64,000 nucleotides of DNA from G963668345 sp965226215 (GTDB lineage: Bacteria > Acidobacteriota > Terriglobia > Bryobacterales > UBA6623): contig CBDDCH010000002.1 of NCBI GenBank assembly GCA_965226215.1, forward strand, positions 62,001 to 126,000. Reading direction: 5' to 3'. A model generated the notes under the pieces. It made no database searches. It had not been told where the DNA came from and was given only the letters and a program-made list of their open reading frames with translations. Positions within the stretch are counted from its first letter, which is position 1. Every line of letters starts with the position of its first letter. Shown here piece by piece: positions 54,139 through 62,739 of this stretch. A program made the translations under genes and the position numbers.

Positions 54139-54796
54139 CTAACTCCCTGCGACTTTTCGGGGCTCGCCCTAACCAAACCCCTCAGATCCTGGGTCCCATC
54201 GCCCCCCGTGGACGATAATCTCACTCGCCAGGGATAGGTTAATTTGGCACCCATCTGCAACCAATGCAGATTCTATCTGTCTAACCGCAGCTCTAACGTC
54301 TTCCCTGCAACAGTTCCAGAGCATGTAAGTGGGCGGCTCCTAGTTACGCTCCACTCTCATCGAAGATCTCCGTTCCACGGGTTCCACATCCCCACCGTGG
54401 GTCGGTGCTGCGCAAGGCCCACGTCCTGACGACTTCGAATCGCTTCTCCGCGTAGGGCGTAATACGTCCTTCCGGTGCTGCCTGGCTCTACCCTAGCCGA
54501 CAAGGGAGGATTCAGGCCGGAGACAACTTGCCTACGACTATTCGACTGCAGATAGCCACTGAAAAATTCTTTTACCACCAACAATCGTCGATCCCAGGGG
54601 CCTGGGTCGGCGCTCGAAGCAGACGGAAACCGAGCCGGCTCAAGGTCCTGGACGTGAGAGAATCCTAATTGTTGGTGGGAAGGCTTGTTCCCGACAGCTA
54701 ACGGTCTGGCTTCTGGCGAAGCGGGGCTTTCGGCATTGGGTGTAGCATGGCGTGCTTTGGGGTTGAGTTACGAGGCTGTCCCGGATCTACTTTCCC
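54139..54796. other. Intergenic region between IS1380 copy C and typA
   Basis: About 660 bases. An 11-bp inverted repeat CCACCAACAAT/ATTGTTGGTGG lies at 54575-54585 and 54668-54678, enclosing 82 bases. A minus-strand frame contains ARVEPGSTGRTYYALRGEA, faintly like the last strand of an outer-membrane receptor, too short to call. Otherwise nothing recognised. Confidence 0.35.
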
Positions 54797-56593
54797 CTAC
54801 TTGCGGAAACTTGCCGAGAGCACCTTTTTCCGTAATCGGATCGCCTCTGGCGTCACTTCGACCCATTCGTCGTCCTGCACGAACTCGATCGCCTGATCCA
54901 GATTCATCAGCCGGGGAGGAACCAGCCGAATCCCTTCCTCCGCATTTGACGACCGCATGTTCGTCAGCTTCTTTTCGCGAACGATATTTACGTTCAAGTC
55001 CGCGTCGCGGGCGTTCTCGCCTACGATCATGCCTTCATAGACTTCCACGCCGGGGCGGATAAACATCTCTCCCCGCTCTTGCAGATTGAAAATCGCATAG
55101 CCGGTCGTCCTGCCGGCACGATCGGAAATCAGCGACCCCGTCGGCCTCATCGGGATCTCCCCCCGCCAAGCGACGTACCTGGCGAACAGCGAGTTCAAGA
55201 TCGCCGTGCCCTTGGTATCCGTCAGCATCTGGCTGCGCAGCCCGATCAGTCCCCGCGATGGAATCTCGAACTCGATCCGCACCCGGCCCGAGCCGTGGTT
55301 GACCATCTTGGAGGTCTTGCTCTTGCGCGACCCCATCGTCTCCATCACGACGCCGACGAACTCCTCGGGACAATCGACCGTCAGGTGCTCCAACGGCTCG
55401 TGCAGCTTGCCGTCGATCTTCTTGGCAAGGATCTCCGGCTTGCCCACCATCAACTCGAATCCCTCGCGCCGCATTGTTTCGACCAAGATCGCCAGTTGCA
55501 GCTCACCACGACCCGAGACCCGAAACGACTCCGGCTCGTCGCCCGCCTCGACCTGAATCGAGACGTTCGTCAGCAACTCCCGATCGAACCGGTCGCGAAG
55601 ATTGCGCGACGTCACGTACTTGCCTTCACGCCCCGCGAACGGCGACGTATTCACCGCGAACGTCATCGAGATCGTCGGCTCGTCAATCTGGATTCTCGGC
55701 AGCGGCTGGGGTTTCTCGCCGTCGCTTACCGTCTCGCCGATCGTGATGCCTCGGACACCCGCGATCGCCACGATATCCCCCGGGCAAGCTTCCGACTCCT
55801 CGAGCCGCTTCAATCCCTCGAACGAATATATCTTGGTGATACGGGTCTTTTCGATCGAGCCGTCGAGCTTACAGATCGAAGCCTCGCCGCCTTGCTTCAG
55901 CGTCCCTGAAAACACGCGTCCGATCGCCATGCGGCCCAGGTAGTCGTTGTAATCGAGGTTCGCCACAAGCAACTGCAGCACGGCGTCGGGGTCCCCGGTC
56001 GGCGCGGGCACGGTCTCAACGATCGTCTCGAAGAGCGGTCCCAAGTCTTGCGACGGGTCGCCGGGGTCGAACTTTGCGACGCCGTCCCGGGCGATCGCGT
56101 AGAGCACCGGAAACTCGAGCTGCTCATCGTCTGCGTCGAGATCGAGGAAGAGGTCGTAAACCTCGTTGACGACCTCCTGAATCCGCGCGTCCTGGCGGTC
56201 GATCTTGTTGATCACCACGATCGGCGTCAGATGCGCTTCGAGCGCTTTCATGAGCACGTAGCGAGTCTGCGGCAGCGGTCCTTCGCTGGAATCCACCAGC
56301 AGCATCACGCCGTCGACGATCTTCAGCGCGCGCTCGACTTCGCCGCCGAAGTCGGCGTGCCCCGGAGTATCGACGATGTTGATTTTGTAGTCGCGATAGC
56401 GCACGCCGGTGGTCTTGGCCAAGATCGTAATGCCGCGCTCGCGCTCCAACTCGCCGGAATCGAGCGCGCGGTCAGTGACATCCTCGCGTTCGCCGAAGGC
56501 CCCACTCTGCCTGAACATAGCGTCTATCAAAGTTGTCTTGCCGTGATCCACGTGGGCGATGATCGCAATGTTGCGGATAGACGTAGTCTGCAT
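54797..56593 (-). CDS. typA: TypA/BipA translational GTPase
   Basis: A 598-residue ribosome-associated GTPase involved in 50S assembly and stress adaptation. The start MQTTSIRNIAIIAHVDHGKT at 56593 gives a normal length; upstream frame is unrelated. G-domain motifs: AHVDHGKTTL (P-loop), RERGITILAKTT, VDTPGHADFGGEVER, VINKIDR. Domain II and the EF-G-like domains follow (GELQLAILVETMRREGFEL, MNHGSGRVRIEFEIP-like), with the TypA-specific C-terminus (VNIVREKKLTNMRSSN, then AEEGIRLVPPR). It is an intact core gene, so this part of the window is ordinary chromosome. Confidence 0.96.
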   Translation of the reverse strand: MQTTSIRNIAIIAHVDHGKTTLIDAMFRQSGAFGEREDVTDRALDSGELERERGITILAKTTGVRYRDYKINIVDTPGHADFGGEVERALKIVDGVMLLVDSSEGPLPQTRYVLMKALEAHLTPIVVINKIDRQDARIQEVVNEVYDLFLDLDADDEQLEFPVLYAIARDGVAKFDPGDPSQDLGPLFETIVETVPAPTGDPDAVLQLLVANLDYNDYLGRMAIGRVFSGTLKQGGEASICKLDGSIEKTRITKIYSFEGLKRLEESEACPGDIVAIAGVRGITIGETVSDGEKPQPLPRIQIDEPTISMTFAVNTSPFAGREGKYVTSRNLRDRFDRELLTNVSIQVEAGDEPESFRVSGRGELQLAILVETMRREGFELMVGKPEILAKKIDGKLHEPLEHLTVDCPEEFVGVVMETMGSRKSKTSKMVNHGSGRVRIEFEIPSRGLIGLRSQMLTDTKGTAILNSLFARYVAWRGEIPMRPTGSLISDRAGRTTGYAIFNLQERGEMFIRPGVEVYEGMIVGENARDADLNVNIVREKKLTNMRSSNAEEGIRLVPPRLMNLDQAIEFVQDDEWVEVTPEAIRLRKKVLSASFRK

Positions 56594-57097
56594 CGAGATA
56601 CAGGAATCCTCAATTTCCAAAGGCTGACAGGGGAACGTACCGGCGCGGGCCGACCGCGGCGGGGCGGCGACCTTCAGCTTAGCGACAAACAGCCCTAACG
56701 TGCAGTCCCGTCTTGTCCAATACAGGATGAACCTGAGGGGAGGGTTAATTCCAACACAAGATGAGCCTGATGGGGCGAGGACAGGCTGGATCGAAGCCGA
56801 GCATGCTGCGGGCGATGGGAGTCGCCGTGCAGCAGGGCCGAATCGCTGAACCTCGAGCAGATCGGGGTTCTTCTCGACGGATGCGAATCCGTTTCCTTTC
56901 AAGGGCGAGAGTTGTTCTAATGCGGAAGCAGCACGTAGGTGAGCGTGCAAGTTCAGACCGACTCCGGGTTCTCCGCCGAGCGCCCCCGACGGCCGGTCGC
57001 TTCCTGGTTCTCAAGGACGATATGCATCGGTCAAGCGATTCGGTACGAACCCGCACCCTCCACGATAGGATAAGGAAGCCGTCGGCTCAGATGCCTG
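56594..57097. other. Divergent intergenic region between typA and the SagB-type gene
   Basis: About 500 bases. Two imperfect copies of CAGGTTCATCCTGTATTGGA (minus strand) lie about 40 bases apart near 56710-56775. No reading frame with protein character and no RNA gene recognised. Confidence 0.35.
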
Positions 57098-58804
57098 ATG
57101 ACGAATCACCCGCTTTCTGTCGTTCCTAAACCTGAATCCGAGTTAGCGAAGGTTTATCTCTACCATGACCGTACGAAACATCGCTTGAACCGCTACGCTC
57201 GGTCGTTGGGCTACCTGGACTGGGCCAATCAACCGCACCCGTTCCGTCGCTTCGACGGCGCCCGGTTGATCCCACTGCTTGTGCCCGAGATCAAAGCGGA
57301 GCCGACGTACGATTCGATTTTGTCCGCGGCAGTTCCTCCCGCTCGGGTCGATATCGAAACCATCAGCAACTTGTTCTTCTTCAGCCTGGCCCTTTCAGCC
57401 TGGAAGCAGGTTTATGGACTTGACGGCCAGGTCGGCTCACGATGGTCGCTGCGTGTGAATCCTTCCAGCGGAAACCTGCACCCGACGGAGGGCTACCTGA
57501 TCTGCGGCCCCACGCCGGGCATCGCCCCGTTTCCGGGTATCTACCACTACGCCCCTTTCGAGCATGGTTTAGAGTTGCGCCGCCGCTTGACTGACGACGA
57601 ATGGCGGATGCTCTCACCGCTTCTTCCCTCCGGGGCCTGCCTCCTCGGGCTGACATCCATCTATTGGCGAGAGTCCTGGAAGTACGGAGAGAGAGCCTTT
57701 CGCTATTGCCAGCATGACGTGGGGCACGCCATCGGAGCCGTTACGATCTCTGCAGGCAGCCTTGGATGGCGCACCCGCTTACTCGAACGGGTGAGTACTC
57801 CGGCTCTGGAACGCCTTCTCGGTATCGATCAGCAGCAGGGCATCGAAGCGGAGCACGGCGACTGCCTGCTCTTGCTTCATCCGGAAGGAGAGGGCGTCCC
57901 AGACTTCGCTCCGCCTGAGGCACTGTTGGCAAAGCTTGCCGACGGAGAGTGGTTGGGCAAGCCGAACCATCTGAGTTCCCAGCATCACCCATGGCCGGTG
58001 ATCGACGACGTATCGGAAGCCTGCACCTGGCCCGGCGCTGCTCGGGTAGAGGGCACGGAGGCCCCTTCGGGACTTCGCTTGCCTGGCGAGCGGGGCCTTT
58101 CGGCCTACCGGCTGATTCGTCAGCGCCGCAGTGCCGTCGCCTTGGACGGACGGACTACGATCTCTTCCGGAACCTTCTACCGCATGCTGCAAAACGTTAT
58201 GCCGGAAGCGAATCCCATCCCGTTTGCCACCCTACCCTGGCGGCCTACCGTTTCTCTCGTGCTGTTTGTGCACCGCGTCAGCGGCCTGGTCGAAGGGCTC
58301 TACGTGCTCGTGCGTCACCTAGAGCAGTTGCAGTCTCTGCGGCGGAGCTTCCGTCCTGATCTGATGTGGAAGAAGCCCGAGGGATGCCCCCAATCCCTTT
58401 CACTCTATTTGCTCTCAGTGGGTGATGAAAGGGCGGCTGCCCGCACTGTGAGCTGCGGTCAGGATATCGCGGCGGATGGAGTCTTCTCGGCTGGGATGCT
58501 CGTAGCCTTTAACGAAGCTCTCTCGGCAGCCGGCCCAGGGATGTACTCCCGTTTGTTCTGGGAAACCGGCGTGATTGGCCAAGTGCTCTATCTGGAAGCG
58601 GAGGCGGCTCGGATCCGGGCCACTGGCATCGGCTGCTTCTACGACGACGAGGTTCATCGGATCCTCGGGATCAAGGACCACTCCTGGCAGAGCCTCTACC
58701 ACTTCACCATGGGCGGAGCTGTCGAGGATCCGCGACTCCAGTCCTTGGATGCCTATGGGCATTTGCCCGACGACCGGACGCGGTCGAGGACAGATTGCGT
58801 ATAG
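57098..58804 (+). CDS. SagB/ThcOx-type FMN oxidoreductase, two-domain form
   Basis: A 568-residue protein with two nitroreductase-fold domains of the SagB/ThcOx group. The N-terminal domain contains NLFFFSLALSAWK…SLRVNPSSGNLHPTEGYL (FMN-site pattern R-x-x-PSSGxLHPxExY) and later RYCQHDVGHAIGAVTISAGSLGW. The C-terminal half has LIRQRRSAVALDG…and FWETGVIGQVLYLEAEA, then IGCFYDDEVHRILG. SagB proteins oxidise azolines in RiPP maturation, but this long form also occurs alone and its substrate is unknown. No YcaO, leader-binding or precursor gene is adjacent. The ATG at 57098 has no clear SD. Confidence 0.85.
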   Translation: MTNHPLSVVPKPESELAKVYLYHDRTKHRLNRYARSLGYLDWANQPHPFRRFDGARLIPLLVPEIKAEPTYDSILSAAVPPARVDIETISNLFFFSLALSAWKQVYGLDGQVGSRWSLRVNPSSGNLHPTEGYLICGPTPGIAPFPGIYHYAPFEHGLELRRRLTDDEWRMLSPLLPSGACLLGLTSIYWRESWKYGERAFRYCQHDVGHAIGAVTISAGSLGWRTRLLERVSTPALERLLGIDQQQGIEAEHGDCLLLLHPEGEGVPDFAPPEALLAKLADGEWLGKPNHLSSQHHPWPVIDDVSEACTWPGAARVEGTEAPSGLRLPGERGLSAYRLIRQRRSAVALDGRTTISSGTFYRMLQNVMPEANPIPFATLPWRPTVSLVLFVHRVSGLVEGLYVLVRHLEQLQSLRRSFRPDLMWKKPEGCPQSLSLYLLSVGDERAAARTVSCGQDIAADGVFSAGMLVAFNEALSAAGPGMYSRLFWETGVIGQVLYLEAEAARIRATGIGCFYDDEVHRILGIKDHSWQSLYHFTMGGAVEDPRLQSLDAYGHLPDDRTRSRTDCV

Positions 58805-58821
58805 CACTGCTACCGACAGAA

Positions 58822-58958
58822 CAAGTTAACTTCACTTTTGCGCCCTGGTTGGCAGCGGTCGCGTAGCTGGAAACCAGCTCGCCTAATCCGGAACTGTCGA
58901 TATAGCTGACATCCCCCAGATTCAGCAGGATGTTCTTCTGCCCGTTGCCCAGTATGTC
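58822..58958 (-). pseudogene. STAS-domain (anti-anti-sigma) fragment
   Basis: A frame on the minus strand encodes DILGNGQKNILLNLGDVSYI, then DSSGLGELVSSYATAANQGA and KVKL. This is the central part of a SpoIIAA-type STAS domain, with the phosphorylatable serine region DSSGLG. The domain's N-terminal strand and C-terminal helix are missing. It lies between groES and the end of the SagB-type gene. A degraded gene is the simplest reading. Confidence 0.6.
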
Positions 58959-58978
58959 GCTCCTTTTCCTGTGCTTCC

Positions 58979-59299
58979 TTATGCAGCTTTCTTGGTCTTG
59001 GAGCCCTGGGCGTCGTGCAGCACGGCGAGGACTTCGTCTTCTCGCAGAATCAGATAATCGCAACCGTCAACAGTGATCTCGTTGCCGCCATACTTACCAA
59101 ACAGAATGCGGTCGCCGGCCTGAACGTCAAGCGCGATCAGCGTGCCGTTCTCCAGCCGCTTGCCATTGCCAACGGCGATCACCTTGCCTTGCTGGGGTTT
59201 CTCTTTCGCGGAGTCGGGAATGAGAATCCCACCCTTCATCTGCTTACCCTCTTCCAGTCGTTCAACTACCAGTCGGTCGTGCAACGGTCTTAGCTTCAC
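58979..59299 (-). CDS. groES: GroES co-chaperonin
   Basis: A 106-residue GroES. MKLRPLHDRLVVERLEEGKQ, then KGGILIPDSAKEKPQQGKVI (the mobile loop GGILIPD that contacts GroEL), then VQAGDRILFGKYGGNEITVD, DGCDYLILREDEVLAVL and a Lys/Ala tail. Length is slightly over the family norm (about 97). No groEL follows; immediately downstream is a STAS fragment. groEL must be elsewhere or lost from this locus. The start overlaps the end of the Lys-rich gene at 59262-59399. Confidence 0.94.
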   Translation of the reverse strand: MKLRPLHDRLVVERLEEGKQMKGGILIPDSAKEKPQQGKVIAVGNGKRLENGTLIALDVQAGDRILFGKYGGNEITVDGCDYLILREDEVLAVLHDAQGSKTKKAA

Positions 59300-59399
59300 G
59301 TTTTCCCGCCTTCGCTTTTCGCTTTTCTTTGGGGCTCAGCAGCGCTTTCTTGCGCAGCTCTTTCTTGCCTTTGTCTTTTCTGCCGCCTTTGTCACCCAT
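59262..59399 (-). CDS. Small Lys-rich protein overlapping groES
   Basis: A 45-residue basic protein, MGDKGGRKDKGKKELRKKAL, then SPKEKRKAKAGKREAKTVAR and PTGS. Its ATG follows AAGGACAACGAT. It overlaps the groES start by 38 bases in another frame. The MGDKGGxKDK N-terminus resembles a family of tiny lysine-rich hypothetical proteins in diverse bacteria. It is presumably nucleic-acid binding, but function is not known. Confidence 0.6.
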   Translation of the reverse strand: MGDKGGRKDKGKKELRKKALLSPKEKRKAKAGKREAKTVARPTGS

Positions 59400-59931
59400 A
59401 TCGTTGTCCTTGGTAAGTAACGGCGCCGTACGGCGCGTTGCGCAGCGTGTTCGGCCATACACGCAGCCCGTCCAGCACGAGGAAACTGGCCTTATTCATG
59501 AAAACCCTCTGTTACCGCCGCGAAAGAAGAAGATTTCTGTCCTGCTCGTCTGGATCTACTTCGCGGCCCGATGGGGCTTCAGAGCAGACCGTGACGCTGC
59601 GAGCAGACATGCCAACCTCCCTGGTGCGGTGAGCGTCGAGGTGGCTAAGGGAAGGGTCGGGTCAAAGAGTCCCGCGACCGCGAGCAGGATTGAGCCCTAC
59701 AGAGCAGGCATAGCCACCCTACAACTTCATCATAACAACTAAGCAAACAAATCCACGGTTGCCCATTGCAGGCTCATCACTCAAACCAGGAAATTGTACC
59801 GCTGATGCAACGTTGCCACGGTGGGCACGGGTTCTGCCAATGTCGAGGGGTTTGGTCTGCACCGGCCTCATCGCGATGCCGCAAGCCTGGAGGCTTGTGT
59901 CACGTCCCGGCGTGAGCTGCGTAGATGCGGC
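59400..59931. other. Intergenic region upstream of groES
   Basis: About 530 bases with no supportable gene. The promoter of groES should be here. I looked for a CIRCE operator (TTAGCACTC-N9-GAGTGCTAA) and saw none. Confidence 0.4.
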
Positions 59932-60194
59932 TCATCGCCTGCCGACAGCGAACGTCAATTCGGCCTCGGCAATCTTGGCGTCGTACAGTGCTGTTGTGAC
60001 GGCCGCCTCAGCGTCGGCTAGTTGTGCCGCAGCTTCGTTCAATTCGACCATCGTGCCGAGCTGTTCCCGGTAGCGATCCCGCGCCAGCTTCAGCGCCTCC
60101 CCTGCGGCCTCGGTCTGGACTCGGTGCAGGGGAATCGACTCAAACGCGTGTTCGAGCCTGTAATAGGCGGTGCGCACTTCCAGAGCCACCTGCT
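59932..60194 (-). pseudogene. TolC-family outer-membrane efflux protein, C-terminal fragment
   Basis: About 88 codons ending at 59932. QQVALEVRTAYYRLEHAFES, then AAGEALKLARDRYREQLGTM and ELNEAAAQLADAEAAVTTAL, then YDAKIAEAELTFAVGRR. This is the last repeat of a TolC/OEP coiled-coil domain (ALKLARDRYRxQLGTxVELxxAxxxLxxAxxxxxxALYDxxxAxAxLxxAxG). The frame is open right up to the left end of the IS6 element at 60195, which removed the rest of the gene. Confidence 0.78.
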
Positions 60195-60836
60195 GGCATT
60201 GTCAAGTTAACACCGGTCGGCGACAATTGACCGATGGAATCACTGTATCGACGCCACCGCTTTCCACCCGAGATCATCAGCCATGCCGTCTGGTTGTACC
60301 ATCGGTTCACTCTGAGCTTTCGCGATGTGGAGGACCTTCTCGCTGAGCGTGGCGTCACCGTATCCTACGAAGCCATTCGATCCTGGTGCCGGAAGTTTGG
60401 ACCAGCGTATGCGCGTACTCTGCGGCGACGACAAGGCCGACTCGGCGACATCTGGCACGTGGATGAGTTGTTCATCACGATCCGCGGCGAACGTCATTAT
60501 CTTTGGAGAGCGGTTGACCAGGACGGCGATGTCCTTGATATCCTGGTCACACGCCGCCGAGACAGGAGAGCCGCCAAACGCTTCTTTCGCAAGGTGTTGA
60601 AACACCAGGGGAGGCCACCTTTGCAACTCGTCACCGACAAGCTGCGAAGCTATCGGGCTGCGCACCGAGAAGTCTTCCCATCAGTCAGCCATCGAACCGG
60701 GCAATACGAGAACAATCGAGCTGAAGTTTCCCACCAGCACACTCGGGAGCAGGAACGTCAAATGCGTCGCTTCAAATCGCCGGTACAGGTTCAACGATTT
60801 CTCTCGGTCCACGGCCCGATTCACAACCTGTTAGGA
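60195..60836 (+). mobile_element. IS6-family element, right end missing
   Basis: The left terminal repeat GGCATTGTCAAG (IS6 type) starts at 60195 and abuts the TolC fragment. The transposase starts at 60234. The element breaks off inside the transposase coding sequence near 60830, with no right inverted repeat, at the fusion with the PQQ-propeller gene. Confidence 0.78.
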
Positions 60837-62144
60837 GTGCGCGTCTTAATCCTCGCAATCTGCAGTTTGCTGGTGCCGCCGGCGGCGGCACCAGATGGCG
60901 ATCATTACTGGCCGCAGTGGCGTGGCCCCATGGGGACGGGTGCCGCACCGCACGCGAACCCACCAGTGGAGTGGAGCGAGACGGAGAACATACGCTGGAA
61001 GATTGCACTGCCCGGCACTGGCCATTCGACACCCATCGTCTGGGGCGATCGCGTCTTGATCACCACAGCCGTACCTTACGGTGATCCTATGGAGCCAAGG
61101 TACGACAGCGCCCATGGCGCCCATGACAGCGTGCCGGTGACCCAGCGTCATCGGTTTATAGTGCTCGCCGTCAGCCGCCGCGAGGGGAAGATCCTCTGGC
61201 AGCGGACGCTCCATACGGAGGTTCCGCACGAGGGTGGTCATTACACCGGAACGTTCGCATCCCACTCGCCCGTCACCGACGGCGAGCATGTCTTTTCGTT
61301 CTTCGGCTCGCGTGGGCTCTATGGTCTCGACCTGGACGGCGAGGTGCAGTGGAAAGCAGACCTCGGTGAGATGCAGACCAAGCACGCGCACGGCGAGGGC
61401 AGCTCACCAGCGCTCCACGGCGACACGCTGATCATCAACTGGGATCACGAAGGCCAGTCATTTGTGATTGCCTTCGACAAACGGACCGGTAAAGAACGGT
61501 GGAGGGTCGCGCGGGAAGAGGTCACGTCGTGGGCAACACCGATCGTGGTCGAGCACGGCGGCAAGCCGCAGCTCATCATCAGCGGTACCAATCGCGTTCG
61601 AGGCTACGATCTGGCCACCGGCAACGTCATATGGGAATGTGGCGGGCTGTCGGCTAACATCGTCGCGTCACCCGTTTCGGCGGACGGCATGGTGTACGCC
61701 GCCAGCAGTTACGACACGCGGGCCATGCTTGCCATACGCCTCGACGGTGCCAAGGGCGACATCACCGGCACCGACCAGGTCGTGTGGAGCCGCAGACGAG
61801 GCACGCCCTACGTACCATCGCCATTGCTGTATGGAGACTCGCTCTACTTCCTCCATCACTACCAGGGGATCCTTTCACGCGTGGACGCTAAGACCGGTGA
61901 AGAGCGGACCGGCCCGTTTCGACTCGGCGGCATCCGCAACGTGTACGCCTCACCGGTGGGTGCCGCCAACCGCCTTTACATCACCGATCGCCACGGAACA
62001 ACGCTCGTGATGAGTCACGCTAGCCTACCCAAGATGCTGGCGGTCAACCGGCTCGACGACAGCTTCAGCGCCTCGGCCGCCGTCGCTGGCGGCGAACTGT
62101 TTCTGCGGGGGCAGCGAAACCTCTACTGCATTGCCGAAGAGTAG
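60234..62144 (+). CDS. IS6 transposase fused in frame to a PQQ-type beta-propeller protein
   Basis: A single 636-codon frame. Residues 1 to about 200 are an IS6-family transposase with an HTH (FSFRDVEDLLAERGVTVSYE-like) and the complete DDE triad: Asp77 in WHVDELF, Asp135 in LVTDKLRSY, Glu164 in NNRAEVSHQ. The usual last ~35 residues are missing after SVHGPIHNL. From about residue 202 (GTG at 60837) it is an exported PQQ-propeller protein: signal-like RVLILAICSLLVPPAAA, then YWPQWRGPMGTGAAPHANPP, WKIALPGTGHSTPIVWGDRV, blades with DGEVQWKADL and TGNVIWECGG, ending LFLRGQRNLYCIAEE. The propeller protein is normally secreted alone; function in this family is unknown. Translation could also initiate at 60837. 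Confidence 0.85.
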   Translation: MESLYRRHRFPPEIISHAVWLYHRFTLSFRDVEDLLAERGVTVSYEAIRSWCRKFGPAYARTLRRRQGRLGDIWHVDELFITIRGERHYLWRAVDQDGDVLDILVTRRRDRRAAKRFFRKVLKHQGRPPLQLVTDKLRSYRAAHREVFPSVSHRTGQYENNRAEVSHQHTREQERQMRRFKSPVQVQRFLSVHGPIHNLLGVRVLILAICSLLVPPAAAPDGDHYWPQWRGPMGTGAAPHANPPVEWSETENIRWKIALPGTGHSTPIVWGDRVLITTAVPYGDPMEPRYDSAHGAHDSVPVTQRHRFIVLAVSRREGKILWQRTLHTEVPHEGGHYTGTFASHSPVTDGEHVFSFFGSRGLYGLDLDGEVQWKADLGEMQTKHAHGEGSSPALHGDTLIINWDHEGQSFVIAFDKRTGKERWRVAREEVTSWATPIVVEHGGKPQLIISGTNRVRGYDLATGNVIWECGGLSANIVASPVSADGMVYAASSYDTRAMLAIRLDGAKGDITGTDQVVWSRRRGTPYVPSPLLYGDSLYFLHHYQGILSRVDAKTGEERTGPFRLGGIRNVYASPVGAANRLYITDRHGTTLVMSHASLPKMLAVNRLDDSFSASAAVAGGELFLRGQRNLYCIAEE

Positions 62145-62514
62145 TGTGATGGCCCATCCGGGGAACGACGGAAAGGATCCGACGTGGTGAAGCCCGCCGG
62201 GAGCGCGAAAATAAGCCTTCCGTTAAGCTATCCGATCGGAGCACCGCCAGGGCCTTGATCCTAGGGTGTTCTACCCCTTCGACGAGCTTCTGAGGGACCT
62301 GAGGCGGGGCCGGATAACGCGATTTCTTGGACCGCGTTGGAGGCTGATCCTGTCGTCCTCGATAGTTTGGTGCCGCTAATCAACACCTGCGACGGCCGTT
62401 CCGAGATTGCACGGGCGGCTTCTCTCGATCGGCGACCAGCAGGGCCGAATTCAATGGTTATTCAACGGGGCGTCAGGCTCGATCGCCTGTTGTTGAGCTT
62501 GCGTGTTGATCTGA
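62145..62514. other. Non-coding stretch after the propeller gene
   Basis: About 370 bases. A plus-strand frame is open but has no recognisable protein character. Confidence 0.35.
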
Positions 62515-62550
62515 GGTGCTTTGAACAGCTACAAAATCGTCTACAGTGGC
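62515..62550 (+). repeat. 36-bp direct repeat flanking the tRNA-Val fragment, copy 1
   Basis: Contains CTTTGAACAGCTACAAAATC followed by TCTACAGTGGC. The copy at 62740-62775 differs at one position (G or A). The pair brackets the tRNA-Val 3'-end fragment at 62594-62639. Confidence 0.8.
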
Positions 62551-62593
62551 TTTTTCACATGGGCTGAAAACGGCCGTAAGTTATTGAAAAAAT

Positions 62594-62639
62594 TGGTGGG
62601 CGCGCGCGGACTCGAACCGCGGACCTCCTGCGTGTGAAA
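62594..62639 (-). other. Second tRNA-Val(CAC) 3'-end fragment (att-like)
   Basis: On the minus strand: TTTCACACGCAGGAGGTC, T-arm CGCGG-TTCGAGT-CCGCG, acceptor CGCGCCC, A, CCA. No 5' half. The flank (GTAAGTTATTGAAAA…) resembles the flank of the fragment at 42826-42870 (GTAAGTTGTTGAAAA…), so both come from the same kind of integration event. The T-stems differ by paired changes. Confidence 0.72.
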
Positions 62640-62739
62640 CAGATTCCGGCTAGCGCCATAACTTGCCTATTTTCAACTACTTGATTCCCAAGCGCTTACG
62701 GGCGCTTGTGTTGAAACTTGTTGAAACTGATTGGCCTAG

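Noticed and set aside
56594..57097. Small genes between typA and the SagB-type gene as a RiPP precursor
   Set aside because: Open frames there lack an SD and precursor-like leader/core layout, so a precursor cannot be supported.
42826..62639. A single 20-kb genomic island bounded by the two tRNA-Val fragments
   Set aside because: Contains typA and groES, T-stems differ, and the identified integrase lies outside the interval.
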